Assembly: GCA_032718475.1 (NCBI GenBank)
Contig: JAUCBJ010000915.1
Location: 1 to 64,000 of the forward strand
Reading direction: 5' to 3'
Origin: Nemertoderma westbladi
Taxonomy: Eukaryota > Xenacoelomorpha > Nemertodermatida > Nemertodermatidae
DNA: 64,000 bases
The notes under the pieces are model-generated. The model was not told the origin of the DNA, ran no database searches, and saw only the letters and a program-made list of their open reading frames with translations. Shown piece by piece: positions 1 to 9,644 of the stretch; position 1 is the stretch's first letter, and each line of letters opens with the position of its first letter. Made by a program: the position numbers and the translations under genes.

Positions 1-60
1 AAATCACATGTCCAATTCAGTGATGTGAACGACACTGACCAAAGTTCTGAGTGGGAAGGC
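1..60 (+). pseudogene. BEL/Pao gag fragment at window edge
   Basis: The first 60 bases are nearly identical to positions about 17233-17292 inside the large BEL/Pao Gag-protease ORF further along the window, in the same orientation. They share the stretch beginning ACATGTCCAATTCAGTGATG and differ by scattered substitutions. The similarity fades after about base 60. The piece therefore represents the end of another, mostly off-window copy of the same retrotransposon family, from the linker between the zinc knuckles and the protease. It has no independent function. Confidence 0.75.
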
Positions 61-381
61 AAGATACTCTTCCCACGACCACTTCCCTAATCCGACAAAT
101 ATCTAGGGACTCCATAACGTAACAACATATGGAGCGGGTGTGTGACTATATTATTTATATTTGTTTTTTATTGTTTTATATTATGTATGTATTATTATGT
201 AATTTTATTATAATCGTTTTCTTTAATTTTATTTAGTAGAATGTTATTTTAGCGATTATTTAGTAGATTAGTGCAATATATTCGCGTTTATTAGTAATTA
301 TGTATATTATATTTAGTGCGACGGCGAGAAATAATTATTTTTCTCTTTCCTTACTGTCCGTATCATATTATAAATACGTGA
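61..381. other. AT-rich spacer, no gene seen
   Basis: After the gag fragment comes about 320 bp of AT-rich sequence with no convincing ORF. On the minus strand it lies immediately downstream of the FERM ORF, so it would be that gene's 3' noncoding sequence or an intron. No obvious poly-A tract is visible that would mark a processed retrocopy. Confidence 0.4.
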
Positions 382-2136
382 CTACAATAAGATGAAATAT
401 CCGTACTTATTAAAGTACAATAATGGGCTGTGTCCCGGGCTGAGGGGTCGTCGGGGGGACAGTACGGGACTGATGGCGGCCTGGGGCGGTCGCTCCTTCA
501 TCCCCGCACCTCCGTTATCCCGCTGCTCCTCCTCTAACAGTAACCGCTGCACGTCGTAAGGGAGCGGGAAGTTAACGTAGTCGTGGTTGGCGAAATCGTC
601 GTCGTCGTCCCCGGCGAGCTGTCGGGAGGTAACCGGCGGCAACGGGGGAGGGGGGAGTGTACCATGATCCCCGTCCGGCATGGAGGAGTAACGGGAGTCC
701 TGCACCGCCGCCCCGAGGTCCATCGGTTTCCGGGAGGTGTTGTCCACCACGCTGGGGATGGAGCCGCCGAACACCTCGAGGTTGAGCGGCGTCGTGGTCG
801 GCCGAGCTCCGAGCGAGCGAGACAGAATCCGGGAACTCAACGTCGGGGTTCGCCGCAACGAGCGATCCAACGTCGCCTCCCGGACCTTCGCTACAACCTC
901 CTTCTGAGTCCGTCCACTGTACCGGAAGTTGGAACCGGAAGTAAATAAACGTCGTTTGGGCCGCGGCCGGTTCTCCGGTAAACGGAAGAACGAGTGATGC
1001 TCGATGCAGTCCTTCCAGAAACGTTTACAAGCGTTCCTTGACGACATGAGAAACTCCACCTGATCCTTATAGAAAGCCAAGGATTCGTGGTGCAATTTAA
1101 CAATAAAGTATTTCTTCTTAAAACTGAGTTTGCGAATTTTCGCCCAATTAAATTGATTAATTCTCGTCATCTGCTGGTATATTAATATGCCGCTGTGACT
1201 TACTGTTAAATGGAGTAAAACTCCCTCGTAATCCCTCACCGGGTGTAGTCTCACCCCGTACATCTCCAGTCTACGACTTATATCCAATAAGTTAAAATCC
1301 GCGTCGGCCGGAGTCTGGCCGGTGTGATCCTTGTAGTAGTTCATCACCTTCTCGAGGAAATCGTCAGTTTGTTCCGGGATAAACTTGAAATTGTTGAGAT
1401 ACCGCAGGGATTGCGGCGTGGTAGCGGAGAAGTCGCCCAGCTCCGCTTGCACCATGTAGCTTGCCATCAGAGCGGCGGTATTCTCGCCGCAAGGTATTAA
1501 ACCGCACGACAGATCGCGTTTAATTTGAAGCGCAAACAAATACTTCGTGTATTCGTCTTGCAGTTGCCCGGGGTCAGGGGTGTAAAACTTTACGGCGAAA
1601 CGAAAGAGAATACTCGTAGGACATTTAACTTGTTTTACTACTTGTTTCTCTGGATCCAACCAGTAAACAGATCCCGTGTAATCCGCCGCATATTGTAGAC
1701 CAAAATAATCGCTTTCTAACAATCCGATCTCGTCGTAGACTAATTCGAGGAAATCCTTTCCCAAACATTTCACCGGCACATCGAAACGCGGAGTGGAACC
1801 ATCGAGTAACAGAACCCTGAGCGACACGCATCGACCGCGAGACAAGGACCGCCTGCGTTCGACGCTAACTGAACTACTTATACTGCGCAGAGAACTCGGT
1901 GTATTTCCTTCGGGAGGCAGTCGACTGTGGCCGTTGTCTCTCCACGATATCCCGTTGTTGTTTAAAGGATGAAGTACTGGGGAAACGGGGCCTTCATTAG
2001 AAACTACAGGGCGGTCTGTTGCTATAGAAACAGGCATTGCCATCCGGTTGTCGGCGTCTGTCTGGGGGGGGGGGGGGGGGGTCAAATCACCATCATCAAA
2101 CAACCATTGTTTGGCTACTGACTGAACCAGAACCAA
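382..2136 (-). CDS. FERM + FERM-adjacent domain protein, FARP/FRMD7-like
   Basis: A 584-residue uninterrupted reading frame. Residues about 1-100 are low complexity (proline run, Ser/Arg-rich). Residues about 102-370 form a FERM domain: ubiquitin-like lobe with LLESDYFGLQY, acyl-CoA-binding-like lobe with LQDEYTKYLFALQIKRDL and RRLEMYGVRLHP, and a PH-like lobe with INQFNWAKIRKLSFKKK. A FERM-adjacent segment follows (FWKDCIEHHSFFRL, then FRYSGRTQKEV, about 370-415). This order and these motifs are typical of FARP1/2 and FRMD7, membrane-cytoskeleton adaptors that bind phosphoinositides. The tail is proline-rich with an acidic DDDDD run; no DH or PH domains follow. The whole FERM domain lies in one exon, which is unusual. 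The ORF may be a retrocopy, or a large 5' exon with further exons off-window; a possible splice donor (GTACGG) lies near its end. Start choice is the first Met; a later one is possible. Confidence 0.85.
   Translation of the reverse strand: MVLVQSVAKQWLFDDGDLTPPPPPQTDADNRMAMPVSIATDRPVVSNEGPVSPVLHPLNNNGISWRDNGHSRLPPEGNTPSSLRSISSSVSVERRRSLSRGRCVSLRVLLLDGSTPRFDVPVKCLGKDFLELVYDEIGLLESDYFGLQYAADYTGSVYWLDPEKQVVKQVKCPTSILFRFAVKFYTPDPGQLQDEYTKYLFALQIKRDLSCGLIPCGENTAALMASYMVQAELGDFSATTPQSLRYLNNFKFIPEQTDDFLEKVMNYYKDHTGQTPADADFNLLDISRRLEMYGVRLHPVRDYEGVLLHLTVSHSGILIYQQMTRINQFNWAKIRKLSFKKKYFIVKLHHESLAFYKDQVEFLMSSRNACKRFWKDCIEHHSFFRLPENRPRPKRRLFTSGSNFRYSGRTQKEVVAKVREATLDRSLRRTPTLSSRILSRSLGARPTTTPLNLEVFGGSIPSVVDNTSRKPMDLGAAVQDSRYSSMPDGDHGTLPPPPLPPVTSRQLAGDDDDDFANHDYVNFPLPYDVQRLLLEEEQRDNGGAGMKERPPQAAISPVLSPRRPLSPGHSPLLYFNKYGYFILL
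2064..2081. repeat. poly-G tract (18 G) inside the FERM ORF
   Basis: Eighteen consecutive G on the plus strand. On the minus strand this encodes the proline run near residue 20 of the FERM protein. Length variation not divisible by three would shift the frame and move the usable start codon to a downstream Met. Confidence 0.9.
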
Positions 2137-2895
2137 TCGATCTACAGTACATTGAAAAGTTGAAATACAACTGCAAAGATCCTAACATCAGACAGTCAGA
2201 AGCAGAACATGACATGTAGGCCTATTATTCCAGATTACTGTCAGACTGAATTACAGGCAACCGGCGCCGGTGGAATTGGAAATTTTTTGAAACGGGAAAT
2301 GGAAAGTTTTTATTTATTTACTTCTATAAGTAAGTAAAAAAAAAACGCACCAACATGCACAACACAAAAAAATAAGATAATTTTTTAACACACTGAGTGA
2401 CTGATACTGATAGCGACCGTATCAAAATAATCAAATAGTAACATACAGTACAGTATACTATACACACGCTGAGACTATGGGTGACGTGACGATATAAAAA
2501 CAAGTTGATTACTATTGGTAAGTATGTTAGTATATGCGATATATCATATAAAATAAGTATGTTGGATATTATTTTTAAAATACATAAAATAAATTAAAAT
2601 AAGTCTGTAGGACAGTAGGATAGTGATCTTAGAATAGAAACAAACAACATATTAAAATACTTAAAAATTTAATAAAATATAATGATTCAAGTTAGAAGTT
2701 CTATTATAATGTTTAATAAAATAAGTATATTATGTAATGTAGGTTTATTGAATTAAAACAATGTAGAAATAATGTAGGCCTACCGGTATTTAAAATAATG
2801 AAATATTGAAGTAAAAATATAAAAGTTTTTTATGTTCTTTTGCACTATTATCATTATCTATTATGGTAGATTACGGAATGCTTTCAAGTATGAGG
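2137..2895. other. AT-rich intergenic spacer
   Basis: No supportable gene. It holds short AT-rich stretches and runs of A. It should contain the missing left end of the piggyBac relic, but I found no mirror copy of the TTAA-CCTTTCCCC terminus, so that end is probably deleted. Confidence 0.4.
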
Positions 2896-3947
2896 TCAAA
2901 TCAACATCACGTAATAGAGTGTTATATTTCTTCCTGATTTAGTCCACTTGTTGGTCATTTCCTTTACTACTTTACTCCCCACACTTTCAGTTCTCTGCTG
3001 GTGTGGTTGTTTCCCCAAATAAATTTGTCCCTTCAATGGGTACGATGTTTCAGCATCACAATTCCAGAAAATCTTAATGCCATATTTACCTGGCAGCCTG
3101 GCTTACTTGGAATGTATTGCTTGAATGGACACCTTCCACGAAATGCAACAAGTTGCTCATCAACCGTCATGTCAAACCCCGGTTTGTACATTACTGGAAG
3201 CTGGGCAAGAAATAACTCCCATAAGTCACGAAATGCGGCTAGCTTGTCAGTTTCTCGACGTTGGGGTCTATCAATGACATTGTCAAATCTTACATGACGT
3301 AAAATTTCCTTGAATCTAACTTCTGTCATTACAGAACGAAAAACTGGCATTGAATCCAAACTCCAAAGCTCTTCTGTAGATTCATGGGCGGATTTATGTA
3401 CGCCAGCCAAGATCAATAGCCCAATGAAAGCCGTAAATTCTTCCCTGTCCAACTGTTTCCAATCTACTGCTTTAGAGCATAATGGAGATACCCTTATTTG
3501 TCTATGAATTCGATTAGCCCTTCTATTTGTTTCACGGACGATAATGTTTATCATATCCACAGTTAGAAATAACCCTAAACATTCCTGTTTAGTTTGGAAG
3601 CTCGCTCGTTTTGTAATTCCAGAGGATTGTTTGACAATATTACTTGAAGGTGTCTTGATTCCTTGTGATTCTGGAGGCATACTACACCATTTTCTTCCAC
3701 TTTTAGCAGTATATGTCATACACGGGCGCTTAGCCGGAGGTTCAGAACATGAAGCAACATCATCCCCAGAGTCAGTAGACTCAGTACCGATATCGGTATC
3801 TTCATCAAAATCCAATGCTACATCAGTCCCATCACTATCCTCCTCCTCCCATTCTTCATCCATACAATCACTTTCCTCAGATAGGCTTTCATAATCTATG
3901 CACTCATCAATATCAGACATTTTAATAATTGAATGCCTTACTATCAC
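2896..3947 (-). pseudogene. piggyBac-family transposase, frameshifted and truncated
   Basis: The first 304-residue ORF (3947 to 3033) has the acidic, Ser-rich N terminus of PGBD-like transposases. It is followed by the DDE_Tnp_1_7 domain, with FTAFIGLLILAGVHKS and DMTVDEQLVAFRGRCPFKQY; the latter carries the first catalytic Asp (DE-Q). The likelier start is the second Met (about 3920). Just after the PSKP motif the frame is lost. The expected K-Y-G-I-K-I sequence and its continuation are found in a different frame down to a stop at 2896. The break coincides with a short direct duplication, CCTGGCAG followed by CCTGGC at 3089-3102; removing 8 bases would restore the family pattern. The downstream catalytic Asp residues and Cys-rich C terminus are absent. 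This is a dead DNA transposon gene. Confidence 0.85.
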
Positions 3948-4344
3948 ACCGGTACTGATAACTCTTTAAACATTCAGATACTAGTATTGTCAGCATGTAG
4001 AGAAGAATATATTTAATAATGAAACTTTATACCAGACTGCCAGACCAGTACCAGATAATTCACTCATACTAGATATGGTACATGGTAGGCCTACAAGAAT
4101 AAATGAAGGCTGAAATGAAGTCTAAATAATGAAGAATAATGTTATTTAATACCAGCAATAAGTGGGGTATTTTTATACCCCACCTTACCTAACTAAGTTT
4201 TTTTTAAATTAAGGGCCCATAAAATATTTCATAAGCATAATTTTCTGGGACTGGCCCACACAATGGGTAGATTACAAGTTGATTGGAAGATACTATGAAG
4301 CTGGACATACATAATATGAGAGATTGGCGAAAAATATCCAAATG

Positions 4345-4392
4345 TATCCCCTTGTGGTATTTTTTTACCCCACGTTACCGGGGAAAGGTTAA
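4345..4392. repeat. Probable piggyBac 5' terminus with TTAA target site
   Basis: Read on the minus strand, sequence beginning TTAACCTTTCCCCGGTAACG starts at 4392. TTAA (4389-4392) is the piggyBac target duplication and CC-rich ends are typical of the family. The motif GTGGTATTTTTTTACCCCAC near the end recurs as a subterminal copy at 4162-4184 (GTGGGGTATTTTTATACCCC). It sits about 440 bp upstream of the transposase start, in the right place for a 5' end. The other terminus was not found. Confidence 0.55.
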
Positions 4393-5325
4393 AGGAACCT
4401 AATGATGTAGCCTCAACTACATTGGCCGGTAGTCCGTTCCAAGGGTTGATTACTCCAAAAAAAGCTATTTTGTATTAAGCATGACAGCATGATGCCACAT
4501 TTGGTTTAAATAACTTATACTTATGTCCACGTGTTCTACAATTGTTAATAATGTTAAAGCGATTGATTAAGTTGGGGACATCCACCAGACCAAGATCTTC
4601 GCGAATTATTTTGAAGGTCATAGTTGGATTAAGTCGGAGACGGCGCAGTTCGAGTGATTCGAGACATAGAATACGAAGTCGTTCAAAGTGTGAAGTCTTT
4701 GGATCAAGCGAACATCGATAAAACAACCTTCGTGTAAATAATCTTTGAACTTTTTCGAGTTTATCAATGGAACCTAGTTAACCCTCTTTTTTACAAGTAG
4801 TCCAGTAGTTGATAGGAACGGATTCCAAACAGTAGTAGCATATTCCAAAAGAGGTCTCGCAAAGGTCGTATAGGCTCTCGCTCTCAATAGGGTTTGATGG
4901 TTATTGGTACAGAACATTTTAGAAATCACACTAATAAAATAGTATTCCTTTTTACAAATAGCATTAATGTGGTTTTATAATGATAATGATGACTGATGAG
5001 ATGAGATGAGTCAATAATTACACCCAGCTGCCCAGGTCGCGGCAATGTTCAACTCGTGTCAATATCAGGTGGAATCAATAATGTAGTCAACGCGCTCAAA
5101 ATTCTTAGTTCCAATAATTAATACTGTTCTTTTATGATTGCGATTGTCATTTGCCATGCAGCCATGTATAACACCATTTTACAAAGTTTGTAAGTGATTC
5201 TGATAGAGCACTATGGTTGTTATTGGAGCCATATAATTTATTATCATCCGCAAATAGCTGAATAGTTTGATCTCAGCCGGTAGAACACAATTATCAGGGC
5301 AATCGTCTATAAAGCATAAGAACGT
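4393..5325 (-). pseudogene. LINE (CR1/L2-like) reverse transcriptase relic
   Basis: Reading the minus strand from 5325 downward, the fragment begins near RT motif C. A FADD-type core (FADDNKLYGSNNN) near 5230 follows an EIKLF segment in a shifted frame. Further on come the usual thumb/C-terminal landmarks: ARPLLEYATTVWNPF (about 4830), ERLRILCLESLELRRLRL (about 4650), CRTRGHKYKLF (about 4530) and a WNGLPANVVEATSLGSF segment ending at 4393. Several frameshifts and stops show it is dead. The reading stops at a TTAA where the piggyBac end begins, so the transposon appears to have jumped into the LINE coding region. Confidence 0.75.
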
Positions 5326-7786
5326 TATCAGTCTGTCAGTTTATTGGTCCTTATTGGAATTTTTTAATTGAGAAACAAAGTAAAAAGGCAGAAAGGAATA
5401 TACTGACTGAGTACTGATACTGACATATTCAGATATTACATTACGGTACACGACCTGATGACAGTTAAATTCAGAAATTAGAATAAAACAGAAATCACAT
5501 TATTACAGTATTAATTATTAGGCAGTTAGTCCTAAACACTTAAGCACTTAAATATATAGAAAACGGTCGGTATGAAATACATACGGTAGTTTAAAAAAAA
5601 TATGTGGGCCCCTACAAAATAAGTTCTTAGAGTTTGAAAGAACGTAGTTAATTATTAGCTGACAGGCTGATTAGTCGATTAGTGTAATAGGCCTATATAC
5701 CTGTCTGCCTGTCAGCCTGTATACCGCACCGTACAGCCGTAGCCGGTATCGCTAATGTCAGAATGTGGGGTAAATGTAGTACATTCAATGTACCAATAAA
5801 AAGTACCATCATATCATATCACTGTATCACAGGCTCACTGCAGGTGCAGCACTGGCTTGCTGGCTGACTGCGACTGGTGAAATTAACATAGGCCGCCTAT
5901 GCTAATAGTTCGGGTTTACAGTTTGTCCAGGCAGCCAGGAGAACCTGACAGCCTGAAGACAGGAAGAGACTCATCTCGTTTTCAAGAGGGTCCTGCTGTC
6001 CTGTAGTAAAGGTATGATAATTGTATAAGTACAGAAGTATGTGTTTAAAGGCACGTGTTAAAAATATAACAAGAATATTAAAAGATTGACTGATTGCGAT
6101 TGGTTGAAAATGTTAAAAATAAATCAGTAAATGGCAGAATGGCAAATTATTACCGGTACTGTATTAACTTGAAGCTATCTGATCTGGCTGGATATGGCTG
6201 TGTCAGTGTGTGGCAGTCAGGCAGTATGGGATCATTCATCATTCTGTCATTGTACGGTCTGACGACTGACGGTAGGCCTACTTTTACATTACGAATTGTT
6301 TGATTGAGTGCTAAAAAGAGTTTGGCTGTTTGGTGTTAGTCATGTTAGTGGTTAGTCAAGTAGTCCGTTACCCTGTTACCGGTATGTCTGTATGCCAGTA
6401 TGCTATGCAGTATGTAGTATTTAATATTTTAGTCATGCATTACCTATCACCTATTACTGTATTACCTACTGGACTGCCAGACTGCGCTACTGCCTGACTG
6501 CATTATTCAGTTAGGGCCTATTCATTATTCTGTTATTTAGTTATAAATTACTGATGATTATCGTACTACTCTGCTACTCAGCTACTGGCGGTAAGCTAGT
6601 CAGGTCAGTACACCAGTCAGGCAGTAGGCACCAGGTGCAGGTCCCGGCAGCGGCAGACCGTTCAGATTAACTGTCAGCCGGCTGGCCGGTATGGCAGTAC
6701 AGTAGTACGGTATATCAGTATATGGCATCTGGCAGCTGGGTACTGGGGTAGGTTACTGGCTGACTGGGTTACAACACAGCAACAATCTGACAATCAGACA
6801 GTAAGACAATGAATACTACTGTATAGTCTGACAATGCTGCAGTGCTGCAGTGTAGTACCGGTACAGGCTGACAGCCCCAAGGAATAGGCAGGCAGGCTTA
6901 CCGTACCGGTACTGCGTTATGATAAATGTCTGTATGTGATTATAAATTAAATTACACATAACGATGACAAAGGCATGACTGTTTCTAACACTACTGACAT
7001 TAACTGTAACTGTACTGTGGAATTTGACTTTTTTATTTTCAGTACATACAGACAGACATAGGGCCTACGAATCAACATAAAAGTTCGCATAATGCGCAAC
7101 ATTACGTGGCCTTCGCGAAGCAAGTGCCAAGTAGGGGTGGGATAAGTTTTATAGATACATATAGTTTTTACACATACAGTTAGTAAACGCGAAATAATTA
7201 CAGTATAAGCCAAATATAAGCAGATCCCCCCACCCCCCCCCCCCCCCCCCCCCCTGTTCACTTTGGTGTATCAGGCCTTTACGAAGTTTCTCTTGAGAAT
7301 CTAATCAACTGTACCTCTCATCCGATCACTACATTCGTTCATGAAACGGAACACTTGGATCAGAACAATGTATAAGTGCTACTTCTAAATATTATGGCCT
7401 CGGTTGGAAATCGACGATATGTACTGTATAACTGTAAATATGATATTTTTGGAATATTTAAAGCTAAAGAAGCTTTAAAGCTTTATCAATTAATGGAACG
7501 ACAGACAGAAGGCAAGCCTTCTAAGTCGAATGAATGGATGAATTTAATTTGTTTAATGACCATATCAGGAACAGATATTACAGTAAAATAAACAAACAAC
7601 TTAAATCAGAGTAAAATAATACAATATAAACAACAATTAATATATAAGTTAGATATATGAACATTACAGATTTAACATTAATTACTAGATTTGAAGATAT
7701 TTCTGCGTCTTTACGTAATATTTCTGGATTTCTGGTAGTCAAGTAATGTAACCCGCTAAATTAAAAGCATGTAGCTGTGTGCTACC
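5326..7786. other. Noncoding region rich in ACCGGT and AGGCCT palindromes
   Basis: About 2.5 kb without a supportable gene. Short palindromes such as TACCGGTA and TAGGCCTA recur, along with CAG/CTG-rich stretches (CTGACTGACAG type) between 5700 and 6900. A 71-codon ORF at 7376-7591 (+) and a 69-codon ORF at 6094-6303 (+) show no recognisable motif and are not annotated as genes. Confidence 0.4.
7233..7254. repeat. poly-C tract (22 C)
   Basis: Twenty-two uninterrupted C, preceded by CCCCCCA. One of more than a dozen long G/C homopolymers in the window. Confidence 0.9.
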
Positions 7787-7980
7787 GATTCCCCGTACTT
7801 AGTTCCAATTTAAGCCTCATGCGAATTTAGTTCCAATGGAAACGAATTTAGTTCCAATTTTGGCGAATTTAGTTCCAATTTAGGCGAACTTAGTTCCAAT
7901 AACTAGAGAAAAACGAATTTAGTTCCAATGGATGCGAATTTAATTCCAATGGATGCGAACTTAGTTCCAATGTTTCAGGT
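7787..7980. repeat. Left outer array of the 17-bp unit
   Basis: About nine units of the form GCGAATTTAGTTCCAAT, with variable bases between them (AAGCCT, TGGAAAC, GGATGC). Each unit has an 11-bp odd palindrome core GAACTTAGTTC or the variant GAATTTAGTTC. Confidence 0.85.
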
Positions 7981-8516
7981 GTGAGGCGAGCCACGCAGTT
8001 GACGAAGAATCTGTTTAATGACACTATTAGGTGGAGGGTTAAATAATAATTGTAAATAACAAACCCAAAACGCCCAACCTCCTAACCAAAACAATCTTAT
8101 CCCAAACAACGCCCAATCTCTTAACCCAAACAATTCAATTAAATTAATTTATATTTAATCATTTAAAATGATATTCAGTGTAAAGCTCTTAACCCAAACT
8201 ACGCCCAACCTCCTAACCCAATCAACGCCCATCCACTTAAACCGAAACAACTGGTTAATATTGTATTTGGTGTGAGAAAGGCACAATGTGCATGACTTGA
8301 GTATATAATACTACAGACTCAGTCATTTAGTATCAGTATACTCGTGATTAATATATATTTCAAAATGTGTAATTATACATTTAATTCGATTAATAATAAT
8401 TCGTTTTTAAAAATGACAGAAGGGTTTTACAATTATTTACAATTATTGTTGACCCTGACCCACCCCAAATAGTGCCAATACGCAATAGGCTTCGCCTACT
8501 ACGTGGCTATCCCCCG

Positions 8517-8786
8517 ATTGAAACATTGGAACTAAGTTCGTACCCATTAGAACTAAATTCGCATGCATTGGAACTAAATTCGCATGCATTGGAACTAAGT
8601 TCGTTTTGATATTCTGGGATTGGAACTAAGTTCGCCTCGATTGGAACTAAGTTCGCCTCGATTGGAACTAAGTTCGCCTCGATTGGAACTAAGTTCGCTT
8701 TGTAAAATTTATTTTGGAACTAAATTCGTTTCAATTGGAACTAAGTTCGCATATGAAAATGTGCGATTGGAACTAAGTTCGTGTAC
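8517..8786. repeat. Central array of the 17-bp unit
   Basis: About a dozen units in the orientation TTGGAACTAAGTTCG, including a run of four nearly identical ones separated by CCTCGA (about 8620-8690). This block is present twice in tandem, inverted, in the derivative at 45391-45830. Confidence 0.85.
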
Positions 8787-9283
8787 CTGAGGATAGCTAC
8801 GTAGTTGTAGGCGAAGCCTATTGCGTATTGCCACTATTTGGGGTGGGTCGGGTGAACAATAATTGTAAATAATTGTAAAACACTTCTGTCATTTTTAAAA
8901 AACGAATTATTATTAATGAATTAAATGTATAATTACACTTTTTGAATTATATATTAATCACGAGTATTCTGATACTGACTGACTAAGTCTGTATAGTAGT
9001 ATATACTCAAGTCATGCACATTGTGCCATTTTCACATCAATTACAATATACTGTAGTATTTACCAGTTGTTTCGGTTTAGGTGGATATGGGCGTTGATTG
9101 GGTTAGGAAGTTGGGCGTAGTTTAGGTTAAGAGCTTGGGCGTTGTTTGGGATAAGATTGTTTTGGTTAGGAGGTTGGGCGTTATGTGTTAGTTATTTACA
9201 ATTATTATTTAACCATCCACCTAATAGTGTCATTAAACATAGATTCTTCGCCAACTGCGTGGCTCGCCTCACACCTGAAACAT

Positions 9284-9644
9284 TGGAACTAAATTTGCTT
9301 CCCTTGGAACTAAATTCGCATCTATTGGAACTAAGTTCGCATCCATTGGAACTACGTAAGTTCGCATACATTGGAACTAAATTCGCTTGCATTGGAACTA
9401 AGTTCGCATGCATTGGAACTAAGTTCGCATGCATTGGAACTAAATTCGTTTTCGTTTTTCTCTAGTTATTGGAACTAAGTTCGCCTAAATTTGAACTAAA
9501 TTCGCCAAAATTGGAACTAAATTCGTTTCCATTGGAATTAAATTCGTTTCCATTGGAACTAAATTCGCATGAGGCTTAAATTGGAACTAAGTTCGCCTAA
9601 ATTGGAACTACATTCGCCAAAATTGGAACTAAGTACGGGGAATC
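9284..9644. repeat. Right outer array of the 17-bp unit
   Basis: About 18 units in the orientation TTGGAACTAAATTCG, roughly twice as many as the left outer array. The two ends have therefore changed repeat number independently. GCATGC-containing units are clustered around 9380-9440. Apparent short ORFs here are translations of the repeat. Confidence 0.85.

Larger units (their letters stand above)
7787..9644. mobile_element. Foldback (TU-like) element with tandem-repeat inverted ends
   Basis: The element starts GATTCCCCGTACTT (7787) and ends with its reverse complement AAGTACGGGGAATC (9644). Three layers are visible: outer arrays of a 17-18-bp unit (7787-7980 and 9284-9644, opposite orientations); unique inner arms that are inverted copies of each other (about 7981-8515 and 8787-9283, sharing for example the TTTGGGGTGGGTC and TGTGCATGACTTGAGTATATA segments); and a central array of the same unit (8517-8786). 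No transposase ORF lies inside, so it is non-autonomous. The layout (an outer domain of short direct repeats, an inner unique domain, both inverted) is that of the sea urchin TU elements and Drosophila FB. No target-site duplication is recognisable. A deleted copy lies at 45391-45973. Confidence 0.8.

Noticed and set aside
2103-2219. Short plus-strand coding-like stretch (YIEKLKYNCKDPNIRQS)
   Set aside because: It looks peptide-like but is only about 35 codons, overlaps the FERM start on the other strand and has no recognisable family.
9142-9465. 107-codon ORF with repeated IGTKFAC peptide
   Set aside because: It is a translation of the 17-bp foldback repeat array; the mirror ORF on the other strand has the same origin.
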